From the NCBI GenBank assembly GCA_910575605.1, contig CAJTEW010000002.1, forward strand, positions 202,990 to 266,989: a stretch of DNA of 64,000 nt, in the 5' to 3' direction. The DNA is from Lachnospiraceae bacterium (GTDB taxonomy: Bacteria; Bacillota; Clostridia; Lachnospirales; Lachnospiraceae). Every line of letters starts with the position of its first letter. Position 1 is the stretch's first letter. The translations under genes were made by a program, and so were the position numbers. The notes below the pieces were generated by a model. The model made no database searches and was not told where the DNA came from. It saw nothing but the letters and a program-made list of their open reading frames with translations. Shown here one piece after another: positions 8,436-15,657 of the stretch.

Positions 8436-8465
8436 GTGTCCGGGGTTCGAATCCCCGCACGCTCA
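8436..8465 (+). other. 3' fragment of a tRNA gene; probable att site of an integrated element
   Basis: CGGGG-TTCGAAT-CCCCG (8441-8457) is a perfect T-arm, followed by the acceptor strand CACGCTC and discriminator A (8458-8465). Upstream there is no matching anticodon or D-arm and no GAGCGTG 5' acceptor strand, so only the 3' end of a tRNA is present. A terminator follows immediately, as expected for the original tRNA transcript. Integrases often use the tRNA 3' end as attachment site and leave such a duplicate at the far boundary. The amino acid identity cannot be told from the fragment. Confidence 0.75.
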
Positions 8466-8469
8466 GTTA

Positions 8470-8510
8470 AAATGCTATCTTGGGAGAATATTTCTTTAGA
8501 TAGTATTTTT
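8470..8510 (+). terminator. terminator behind tRNA fragment
   Basis: AATGCTATCT and AGATAGTATT (8471-8480, 8498-8507) form a stem with one G-T pair, followed by TTTTT. Its position right after the tRNA 3' end suggests it belonged to the intact tRNA gene. Confidence 0.7.
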
Positions 8511-8551
8511 GTTGTTTAGAAGGATGTAAAAACATAATTGTTTATGTATAT

Positions 8552-8632
8552 GCGGATGTGGCGGAATTGGCAGACGCGCCAGACTTAGGATCTGGTGGGT
8601 ATCCCGTGCAGGTTCAAGTCCTGTCATCCGCA
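8552..8632 (+). tRNA. tRNA-Leu (anticodon UAG)
   Basis: Acceptor strands GCGGATG and CATCCGC pair fully, with discriminator A. The anticodon stem CCAGA/TCTGG encloses loop CTTAGGA, giving anticodon TAG. A long variable arm typical of class II tRNA and the T-loop TTCAAGT are present. CCA is not encoded. A terminator follows at 8648-8682. Confidence 0.95.
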
Positions 8633-8647
8633 TTGAGCCTAAAAGAT

Positions 8648-8682
8648 AAAAAGCTGTGGATTGGTTGGATTCACAGCTTTTT
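8648..8682 (+). terminator. terminator of tRNA-Leu(UAG)
   Basis: AAAAAGCTGTG and CACAGCTTTTT form an 11-base stem with its own T-run. Confidence 0.85.
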
Positions 8683-8760
8683 AGCATTTTCCTGCAGGCA
8701 TTTATTATAAGCATAATAGCTCATATAGTCTCTGTTAGATTTTTTATATGTGGTAAATCT

Positions 8761-8907
8761 TTATTTTTCTTCTGGTTTTATGCAGCGTTCAAAAATTAAA
8801 ATAGTTTGATTAATGGTAGCATTAATTCCTAGAGCAGCATTCTTTCCGACTTCGTTTGTGAAAGCGCTATGAAGATGCCATCCGCGTATAGCATAATTAT
8901 TATTCAT
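8761..8907 (-). CDS. small hypothetical protein, 48 aa
   Basis: A 48-residue frame from the ATG at 8907, preceded on its strand by GAGGAAAAA; a longer in-frame start at 9024 would overlap the neighbouring zinc-ribbon gene almost completely and is not preferred. It overlaps the end of that gene by eight bases, which suggests translational coupling. The protein has no membrane segment and no domain I recognise. It may be a remnant of a longer protein. Confidence 0.4.
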   Translation of the reverse strand: MNNNYAIRGWHLHSAFTNEVGKNAALGINATINQTILIFERCIKPEEK

Positions 8908-9274
8908 TTTTTCCTCTTGCCAATGGACTACTGAAAATAGTACCGCAGTTAGGACAAATTTCTGTATTAGCCTCAATGAATTGCCCGCAGATAAAGCATT
9001 GAATATTGTTTCTTGTGTCAACAAACCCTTTAGATGTTACTATTTCATTGTATTTGTCTTCTAATATTTTTCTAATCTCATAAGGTGTGGCATGCGCATC
9101 CATTGCTCTACAAAGTTTTTCATATTGAAAGAAAAATGTATTACCATTGTCAGCTTCATATAGACTCCTAATCATAGGTGCGCAGAGATGGCAACATTCT
9201 TTGCCCGGCTCTAATGTGAGTTTATCTGCTCCCCAACCGCTTAATTTGTTCCCGCATATACAACAATTTGCTAT
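8900..9274 (-). CDS. small zinc-ribbon protein with apparent AUA start
   Basis: The frame encodes two cysteine clusters: near its start CCICGNKL with CCHLCAP (about residues 4-32), and near the end CFICGQF with ICPNCGT (about 95-115), so probably two zinc-binding sites, resembling DUF4428-type small proteins. The only ATG (9175) splits the first cluster and has no ribosome binding site. An AAAGGGAAAAAT site sits right before an ATA codon at 9272-9274 where ATG would be expected, and the ATA-initiated product has 124 residues. Either the start codon has mutated (gene silenced or weak) or AUA is used. Function unknown. Confidence 0.5.
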   Translation of the reverse strand: MANCCICGNKLSGWGADKLTLEPGKECCHLCAPMIRSLYEADNGNTFFFQYEKLCRAMDAHATPYEIRKILEDKYNEIVTSKGFVDTRNNIQCFICGQFIEANTEICPNCGTIFSSPLARGKNE

Positions 9275-9475
9275 ATTTTTCCCTTTCTTTTCTTTTGTAT
9301 TCTATATAAGCGCCGAAGCGGTTATATCAATGATAGCTACACTAGGCACGAAGTAAATGAGATAATTATTTATTTCATGCATTATACTGTATTTATCATA
9401 ATAATAATCCACTGCCTGTAATTAAATTATAGGAGAGATTTAAGAAATTGGCAAGAGAAAAGGAGGTGGTATGAG

Positions 9476-9717
9476 GTGGCTTTACATAAATTAAAAATTA
9501 ATGAAGGACTTTATTAGGATAATCTTTTACTGCAAGGAGTCACTGCGTACAAGGTGAAACAAAATAGAAACGAAAACTTTGCACGCCTGCCTCTTGAAAT
9601 GGATGTTTTAATATTAGGAAATAGATCCAGCCCCCAGTTCGATAGTTTTCTGAATTAATGAGAGAAATGGAACTGGAAGTGAGAGATAAAAGCTTTGGTT
9701 TTATTTTTTCCAAATAG
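9476..9717 (+). pseudogene. decayed small gene
   Basis: AGGAGGTGGTATGAG precedes a GTG at 9476; the frame runs 13 codons to a TAG, then continues in the same frame for about 40 codons (…QGVTAYKVKQNRNENFARLP…) to a TAA. After a frame change it goes on as ELMREMELEVRDKSFGFIF to TAG at 9717. This reads like one small gene broken by a stop and a frameshift. No family recognised. The rest of the 9275-9950 gap is AT-rich and shows no gene. Confidence 0.3.
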
Positions 9718-9950
9718 ATGCGTTTTTAGCGCTCCATGTCAAGGTTGATTTTAGAACTCTCCCTTCTTTCGTATTTGGCTCTGTTTGGAGCTAGTATATA
9801 ATGCATAGGAGTTCCCACCTAGTGTACTACTGCCATAACAGCAACCTTGAATTCTCAATTTGTATGGCTTATAATGTATTATATCTGCAGATGTTTAGCA
9901 GTTTTTATATGTGTACAGAATATAAGAAAAGCATTCAGGAGGGAATACCC

Positions 9951-10673
9951 ATGCTTGAGGTTAGAAATCTGACATTCAAAGTAAATGAAAATGGAATAGA
10001 AAGAAGCATTGTTAAAAATATCAGTTTTGATGCAGCTGACGGAGAGATGCTTGTCATCACCGGACCTAACGGAGGGGGGAAATCCTCTCTTGCAAAGGTG
10101 TTGATGGGAATTGAATCAGCAGATGAGGGACAGATTATTCTAGACGGAGAGGATATTACTGCTTATGATATCAATCACCGGGCAAATGCGGGAATCGGCT
10201 TTGCGTTCCAGCAGCCGCCCAGATTCAAGGGGATGACGGTCATCCGTCTTTTATCTCTTGCGGCAGGAAGAGAGCTTAAAAAACATGAGTGCTGTAAAAT
10301 GTTAAGCGGTGTCGGCTTGTGTGCCAATGAGTATATTACAAGAGAGGTGGACGCTACGCTTTCAGGAGGAGAGATGAAGCGCCTGGAGATTGCCACAGTA
10401 CTTGCAAAGACACATAAGCTGTGTATCTTTGATGAGCCGGAGGCGGGAATTGATCTCTGGAGCTTCTCTATGCTGGTGGAGCAGTTTCAGCGAATTCATG
10501 AAAAGAAAGAGCAGAGCCTGATTCTTATCTCTCATCAGGAGAGAATCATTGAGATGGCAGACAGAATCATGGTAATTGAGGACGGCAGAATTGGGGCAAT
10601 CGGGGCTAAAGAGGACATTCTCCCTACCCTTATGAACTGTACCGATGCATCATGCACCTGTCTCACCAGATAA
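9951..10673 (+). CDS. sufC: SufC-like Fe-S assembly ATPase
   Basis: ABC-type ATPase of the SUF iron-sulfur assembly system, 240 residues from the ATG at 9951 (GGAGGGAATACCC before it; the upstream in-frame ATG at 9801 adds an unrelated tail). Walker A GPNGGGKS at 38-45, Q-loop FAFQQP at about 85-89, signature LSGGEMKR at 137-144, Walker B ending in DEPEAGID at 161-168, and switch histidine H195 are all present. The C-terminus CTDASCTCL is cysteine-rich. It is followed after 13 bases by the only SufB/D-type gene nearby, without sufS, sufU or sufD. This matches the minimal two-gene SUF (SMS-type) systems of anaerobes. Confidence 0.92.
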   Translation: MLEVRNLTFKVNENGIERSIVKNISFDAADGEMLVITGPNGGGKSSLAKVLMGIESADEGQIILDGEDITAYDINHRANAGIGFAFQQPPRFKGMTVIRLLSLAAGRELKKHECCKMLSGVGLCANEYITREVDATLSGGEMKRLEIATVLAKTHKLCIFDEPEAGIDLWSFSMLVEQFQRIHEKKEQSLILISHQERIIEMADRIMVIEDGRIGAIGAKEDILPTLMNCTDASCTCLTR

Positions 10674-10686
10674 GGAGGTTATATAA

Positions 10687-11610
10687 ATGACATTAGACCA
10701 AATCACAGAAAAGATACTAAAGCAAATTGATGAATCTGGCTTTAAGCAGGAGGGGGCATTCAGCCTCAGGCATAATGGAACCACTCTATGCCATGGAGAC
10801 AGCGAGCATGTTAAAATAAAGAAAAAAGAAGATAGGTCTGGTATTGACGTGTACATTGACGGAAACACCAAGGGAGAGCAAGTGCACATTCCGGTAGTAG
10901 TAGACTCCTCTGGTATATCGGATATTGTATACAATGATTTCTTCATTGCAGAAGGGGCGGAGGTTACCATTGCAGCGGGCTGCGGCATTCACAACAGCGG
11001 CTGTAATGAAAGCCGTCATGACGGAATCCATTCCTTCCACGTAGCGAGGGGGGCAAATGTCCGCTATGAGGAAAAGCACTATGGTGAGGGTACTGGCATT
11101 GGTGCAAAGGTATTGAATCCTGTTACTAATATTTATATGGAAGAGGACTCTGTGTTTACTCTGGACACTGCCCAGATTAAGGGGGTAGATTCTACCCGGA
11201 GAGAGACAAATATTACGATGGAGAAGGGTGCGAAGCTGTATGTGATAGAAAAGCTTATGACCCATGACAATCAGACGGCAGTCTCCAATATGGAGGTGCA
11301 GATGAATGGAGAAGGAAGTTCCGCCCAGATTGTTTCCCGCTCGGTAGCCAAAGGAAGTTCGAAGCAGATTTTTCATCCTAAAGCAGTGGGAAATGCAGGA
11401 TGCCATGCTCATGTACAGTGCGATTCTATAATCATGGATCACGCTGAGGTGAGTTCTATTCCAGAAATCAATGCAAGGCATCTGGACGCTGCAATTATAC
11501 ATGAGGCGGCAATCGGAAGAATTAATGATGAACAACTGGTAAAGCTTCGGACAATGGGGATGACCGAGGAAGAGGCAGAAAGCGTAATTATAGATAACTT
11601 TTTGAACTGA
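10687..11610 (+). CDS. SufB/SufD-core scaffold protein (minimal SUF)
   Basis: A 307-residue SufB/D-core protein, the scaffold partner of the SufC-like ATPase directly upstream (AAGGAGGTTATATAA before ATG). Full SufB has about 470 residues; this short form corresponds to the beta-helix core. The middle carries AAGCGIHNSGCNESRHDG, with two cysteines and a histidine that could hold a cluster, and the C-terminal half contains GCHAHVQCDSI plus the SufB/D-like ending INDEQLVKLRTMGM. Together they would form a SufB2C2-like complex building Fe-S clusters in the cytosol. Whether to call it SufB, SufD or SmsB cannot be settled by eye. Confidence 0.85.
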   Translation: MTLDQITEKILKQIDESGFKQEGAFSLRHNGTTLCHGDSEHVKIKKKEDRSGIDVYIDGNTKGEQVHIPVVVDSSGISDIVYNDFFIAEGAEVTIAAGCGIHNSGCNESRHDGIHSFHVARGANVRYEEKHYGEGTGIGAKVLNPVTNIYMEEDSVFTLDTAQIKGVDSTRRETNITMEKGAKLYVIEKLMTHDNQTAVSNMEVQMNGEGSSAQIVSRSVAKGSSKQIFHPKAVGNAGCHAHVQCDSIIMDHAEVSSIPEINARHLDAAIIHEAAIGRINDEQLVKLRTMGMTEEEAESVIIDNFLN

Positions 11611-11643
11611 CAAGAGATTATATTAACTAGAGGGACGAAAAAG

Positions 11644-12492
11644 ATGAAGCTTAAAAAGAAGTTCCGTGTAATGAAAAAGGCACTCCATATGGAACTCAGG
11701 GAGCATAAAAGCTCTTTTATTGTATATGTAGTGCTTCGTGTTCTTGTAATACTGATGATGATTCTTCAAATATTTAATAGAAATTATGAAAATGTATTCC
11801 TGTGTGCGCTGACACTGATACTACTGGTTATACCCAGCTTTATTCAGGTAAGGCTTAAGATTGAGCTGCCTACAGCGCTTGAAATTATTATATTGTTTTT
11901 TATTTTTGCAGCGGAAATATTAGGAGAAATTCAGTCTTATTATATCCGGTTTCCATTTTGGGATACAGTCCTCCATACAATGAACGGTTTTTTGGCGGCG
12001 GCAATTGGATTTGCGCTTGTAGATATTCTGAACCGGAGTAAAAGGATATCCTTTCAGCTGTCCCCGGCGTACATGGCGGTGGTTGCGTTTTGTTTTTCCA
12101 TGACAATTGGGGTGATATGGGAATTTTTTGAATTTGGCATGGACACTATTTTCGGATTGGATATGCAGAAAGATACGATTGTGAGCAGTATTCATTCTGT
12201 TATGCTTGATCCCACCAACAGTAATATTCCTATAGGGATTGAAGGAATTACAGACGTTATTGTAAATGGACAGAGCCTAGGGCTTGGAGGATATCTGGAT
12301 ATCGGCCTGATTGATACGATGAAGGATCTGATCGTTAATTTTGTGGGTGCAGTTGTATTTTCTGTTATCGGCTTCTTTTATGTGAAGAACAGAGGGAAGG
12401 GCAGATTTGCAAAGGGACTGATTCCGAGGCTGAAGACAAAAGATGCGGATTTCCTGGAACAGGCGGAGGAGGAAGTAGAAGAAGAGGGCTAG
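11644..12492 (+). CDS. integral membrane protein, YjdF/DUF2238-like
   Basis: A 282-residue membrane protein with about seven hydrophobic helices (first at about residues 25-43, last at about 230-248), a basic N-terminus and an acidic C-terminal tail (EQAEEEVEEEG). The conserved central part has WDTVLHTMNGFLAA and GVIWEFFEFGMD, as in YjdF/DUF2238 proteins, whose function is not established. It lies 33 bases after the SufB-type gene with AGAGGGACGAAAAAG before the ATG, so it may share the transcript, but a link to Fe-S assembly is not shown. Confidence 0.75.
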   Translation: MKLKKKFRVMKKALHMELREHKSSFIVYVVLRVLVILMMILQIFNRNYENVFLCALTLILLVIPSFIQVRLKIELPTALEIIILFFIFAAEILGEIQSYYIRFPFWDTVLHTMNGFLAAAIGFALVDILNRSKRISFQLSPAYMAVVAFCFSMTIGVIWEFFEFGMDTIFGLDMQKDTIVSSIHSVMLDPTNSNIPIGIEGITDVIVNGQSLGLGGYLDIGLIDTMKDLIVNFVGAVVFSVIGFFYVKNRGKGRFAKGLIPRLKTKDADFLEQAEEEVEEEG

Positions 12493-12538
12493 AGACTGCT
12501 TAGAGACTGTAAACATTCTTTAAGGGGGAAGAAAGGAT

Positions 12539-13360
12539 ATGGAGTTTTGCCACGAGCTTATTATGCCAAATAAAGATTTGCCTTTTAAGATGTTTCTTTT
12601 TGAGGGAGCCTGCGGGAACTACTTTCGGGACAAACACTGGCATCGGTCAGTGGAAATATTTGCAGTTTTTGAAGGCCATCTTGACTTCTATTTGAATAAT
12701 GAGGTATATCCCCTTTATTCAGGTGAATTTATGCTGGTGAATTCTAATGAGATACATTCTATTGACGCAGGCAGCCGGAACTATACCGTTGTGCTGCAGA
12801 TTCCTTTAAAGACCTTTGAGAAATATTACACGGCGGAACAATTTATTCGTTTTACTCACGGCAGATGTGAGCAGGATACAGAGATTATGGGACTGATCCG
12901 GGATATGTATACAACCTACTGTGAGAAGCAGTATGGTTATGAGATGAAGGTGGTAAGCCGGTATTATATGCTGCTTTATCTTCTTGTATCGTTGTACCGG
13001 GAGAAAGAGGTGACTTCTGATGTGCTAAAGCAGAATAAAAAGCTTGGAGGGCTCTCTATGATTACCAACTATATTAAGGAGAATTATAAGGCAGATTTGT
13101 CTCTTGAATCACTGGCTGAGATTTTCGGATATTCTCCTGCGTATCTTTCAAAGATGCTGAAACGGTATGCGGGAATAAACTATAAGGCATATCTGCAGAA
13201 CGTTCGTCTGGAGCATGCATATCAGGAGCTTGTGAATTCAGAGCAGACGATAAGCAGTATTGCTATGGAGCATGGATTTGCAAGCAGTAAGGCTTTTACA
13301 AGAGCATTTCAGGGGAAATATGGGATGCCTCCAAGTAAGTACAGAGGAAAACGCAATTAA
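12539..13360 (+). CDS. AraC-family transcriptional regulator
   Basis: A 273-residue regulator. Residues 1-110 form a cupin-like effector domain (HWHRSVEIFAVFEGHLDFYL with a GEFMLVNSNEIHS strand), and residues 175-273 the double HTH of AraC proteins, with SLESLAEIFGYSPAYLSKML as the first and TISSIAMEHGFASSKAFTRA as the second recognition unit, ending in MPPSKYRG. It is followed by a terminator and then the sugar cluster at 13479-17124 on the same strand, so it probably activates those genes in response to their substrate. Confidence 0.9.
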   Translation: MEFCHELIMPNKDLPFKMFLFEGACGNYFRDKHWHRSVEIFAVFEGHLDFYLNNEVYPLYSGEFMLVNSNEIHSIDAGSRNYTVVLQIPLKTFEKYYTAEQFIRFTHGRCEQDTEIMGLIRDMYTTYCEKQYGYEMKVVSRYYMLLYLLVSLYREKEVTSDVLKQNKKLGGLSMITNYIKENYKADLSLESLAEIFGYSPAYLSKMLKRYAGINYKAYLQNVRLEHAYQELVNSEQTISSIAMEHGFASSKAFTRAFQGKYGMPPSKYRGKRN

Positions 13361-13374
13361 AAAGGACAAAAAAC

Positions 13375-13418
13375 AGCCCCGGATTGGACGATTATTAGGT
13401 CGAGAGCTCCGGGGCTTT
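13375..13418 (+). terminator. rho-independent terminator after araC-type gene
   Basis: AGCCCCGGA and TCCGGGGCT form a 9-base stem around a 24-base loop, followed by TTCTGTT. Separates the regulator from the sugar genes. Confidence 0.7.
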
Positions 13419-13478
13419 CTGTTATTATATTAGTATTGGTATTTTAGAAGTCTTAATACGTGATAAGGAGGAAACAGC

Positions 13479-14099
13479 ATGATTGTGCAAAAGGTAACGG
13501 ACAAGTCCTTTGGAAAGTATGGACGTGTTTTAGATGGTTATGCGCTTTCAGGTCTTTTGGAGGCTATGAAGCATACACCGCTTCCAGACGAGGTGATTTA
13601 CGTACCGTCAGTGGAGGAACTGGAAGCTCTCCCTGAGGCAGCAGAATTTAAAGACCGTGCATTCGGAGGCCTGCCGATTCAGATTGGATACTGCAACGGT
13701 AAGAACAGGAAGCTGAATGCGTTGGAATATCACCGTTCTTCAGAGGTAAATGTGGCGGTTACAGATATGATTCTCCTGACAGGCATGGAGCAGGATATCG
13801 GAGAGGATTTTACATATGATACCTCGCAGGTGGAAGCGTTTTTTGTACCTGCAGGAACAGCGGTGGAAATGTACGCCACGACGCTTCATTATGCGCCGTG
13901 TATGGCAGAGGACACAGGCTTTAGGGCGGTGGTGATTCTTCCGGCAGGAACGAATAAGGAACTTGGTTTTACAGCTGGAGAGCAGGGGGAGGAGAAGCTT
14001 ATTACAGCAAAGAATAAATGGCTTATCGCCCATGAGGAGGCTGGAATAGAAGGGGCTTTTTGCGGGCTTAGAGGAGAGAATATTGAACTGAAAAAGTGA
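13479..14099 (+). CDS. DUF4867 family protein, cupin-like
   Basis: A 206-residue protein starting after AAGGAGGAAACAGC. The sequence pattern (MIVQKVTDKSFGKYGRVLDGY at the start, an ALEYHRSSEVNVAV strand, VEAFFVPAGTAVEMY) fits DUF4867, a cupin-type family related to ureidoglycolate lyase that I know from sugar clusters in Lachnospiraceae. The biochemical role is unknown; a sugar mutarotase or lactonase-like step would suit the position. It is the first gene of a three-gene cluster with an isomerase-like enzyme and a kinase. Confidence 0.75.
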   Translation: MIVQKVTDKSFGKYGRVLDGYALSGLLEAMKHTPLPDEVIYVPSVEELEALPEAAEFKDRAFGGLPIQIGYCNGKNRKLNALEYHRSSEVNVAVTDMILLTGMEQDIGEDFTYDTSQVEAFFVPAGTAVEMYATTLHYAPCMAEDTGFRAVVILPAGTNKELGFTAGEQGEEKLITAKNKWLIAHEEAGIEGAFCGLRGENIELKK

Positions 14100-14127
14100 G
14101 AATGAATAGGAAAGGAAGTAGAATGTT

Positions 14128-15612
14128 ATGAACAACATGCCAGAATTAAAAATCGGAGTAGTTGCAGTAAGCAGGGACTGTTTTCCGGAGAGCTTGTCTG
14201 TTACAAGGCGGGAGGCGCTTATAAAGGCCTACACTGAGAAATACGGAGCAGAGGAAATCTATGAATGTCCCGTCTGCATCGTAGAAAGCGAGATCCATAT
14301 GGTACAGGCATTAGAGGACATTAAGGAGGCCGGATGCAACGCCCTTGTTGTTTATCTTGGAAACTTTGGACCGGAAATCGCAGAAACACTTCTTGCAAAG
14401 CATTTTGACGGACCGAAAATGTTTATCGCTGCAGCCGAGGAGCGGGGAGACAATCTGATTCATGGCAGAGGCGACGCATACTGCGGTATGTTAAATGCCA
14501 GCTACAACTTAAAGCTTCGTAAGGTAAAGGCATATATTCCAGAGTATCCGGTAGGGACGGCAGAAGAATGTGCGGAGATGATCCGGGAATTTCGTCCGGT
14601 TGCGAGAGCGGTCATCGGCTTAAATAACCTTAAAATTATAAGCTTCGGACCGAGGCCGCTGAATTTCCTTGCATGCAATGCGCCGATTCAAAAGCTTTAT
14701 GATCTGGGCGTTGAGATTGAAGAAAATTCGGAGCTTGATTTGTTTGAGGCATTTCATAGGCACGACGGGGATGAGAGAATCCCGGCTGTTGTAAAGGAGA
14801 TGGAAGAGGAGCTCGGGGCGGGCAATAAAAAGCCGGAAATTCTGAATAAGCTTGCCCAGTATGAGCTTACGCTTAAAGACTGGATAGAAGAGCACAGAGG
14901 CTACCGGAAATACGTTGCGATTGCGGGAAAATGCTGGCCGGCTTTCCAGACACAGTTTGGCTTCGTACCGTGCTATGTAAACAGCCGCCTGACTGCCCAG
15001 GGGATTCCGGTTTCCTGTGAGGTGGATATATACGGAGCGCTCAGTGAATTTATCGGAACGGTTGTGAGCGAGGATGTGGTAACTCTTCTGGATATTAACA
15101 ATAATGTTCCGGCAGATTTATATAAAGAGGATGTGGAGGGCAAATTCCCCTATACGCACAAGGATACCTTTATGGGATTCCACTGCGGGAACACAGCGTC
15201 CTCCAAGCTTTCCTTCTGTGAAATGAAATATCAGCTCATTATGGCGAGGGCGCTTCCGGAGGAAGTAACACAGGGAACCCTTGAGGGAGATATTATGCCC
15301 GGCAATATTACCTTCTACCGTCTTCAGAGTACGGCGGACAACCAGCTTCGTGCTTACATTGCGCAGGGAGAGGTCCTTCCGGTTGCCACTCGTTCCTTCG
15401 GGGGAATCGGCATTTTTGCGATTCCGGAAATGGGAAGATTTTACCGTCATGTCTTAATCGAGAAAAACTTCCCTCATCACGGGGCGGTTGCATTTGGCGA
15501 CTATGGGAAAGCGCTCTTTGAAGTGTTTAAATATATCGGCGTTCCGGTGGAGGAGATTGGTTATAATCAGCCGGCAGGCGTAAGGTATCCGACAGAGAAC
15601 CCGTGGAAATAA
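14128..15612 (+). CDS. L-fucose/D-arabinose isomerase-family protein
   Basis: A 494-residue protein of the fucose-isomerase fold family, predicted to interconvert an aldose and ketose in the cytosol. The C-terminal half has the family pattern: CWPAFQTQFGFVPCYVNSRL, EVDIYGALSEF, TLLDINNN and GFHCGNT. The DINN and HCGNT parts correspond to metal-binding Glu/Asp/His sites. The N-terminal half (residues 1-170) is a Rossmann-like domain. The downstream xylulokinase-type gene would phosphorylate the resulting ketose. The exact substrate (L-fucose, D-arabinose or another sugar) cannot be decided from sequence. Confidence 0.85.
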   Translation: MNNMPELKIGVVAVSRDCFPESLSVTRREALIKAYTEKYGAEEIYECPVCIVESEIHMVQALEDIKEAGCNALVVYLGNFGPEIAETLLAKHFDGPKMFIAAAEERGDNLIHGRGDAYCGMLNASYNLKLRKVKAYIPEYPVGTAEECAEMIREFRPVARAVIGLNNLKIISFGPRPLNFLACNAPIQKLYDLGVEIEENSELDLFEAFHRHDGDERIPAVVKEMEEELGAGNKKPEILNKLAQYELTLKDWIEEHRGYRKYVAIAGKCWPAFQTQFGFVPCYVNSRLTAQGIPVSCEVDIYGALSEFIGTVVSEDVVTLLDINNNVPADLYKEDVEGKFPYTHKDTFMGFHCGNTASSKLSFCEMKYQLIMARALPEEVTQGTLEGDIMPGNITFYRLQSTADNQLRAYIAQGEVLPVATRSFGGIGIFAIPEMGRFYRHVLIEKNFPHHGAVAFGDYGKALFEVFKYIGVPVEEIGYNQPAGVRYPTENPWK

Positions 15613-15657
15613 TGGTTCCGGTGTACGGAGCGAACAGGAACAAAACAGGAGGAACAT

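Noticed and set aside
8496-8714. Minus-strand frame of 72 codons across tRNA-Leu
   Set aside because: It is the complement of the tRNA and its terminator; the typical GLEPAR-like translation is a known artefact of antisense tRNA-Leu.
10786-11613. 275-codon minus-strand frame opposite the SufB-type gene
   Set aside because: Exact shadow of a well-supported gene, no ribosome site, composition rich in His/Cys/Arg typical of antisense frames.
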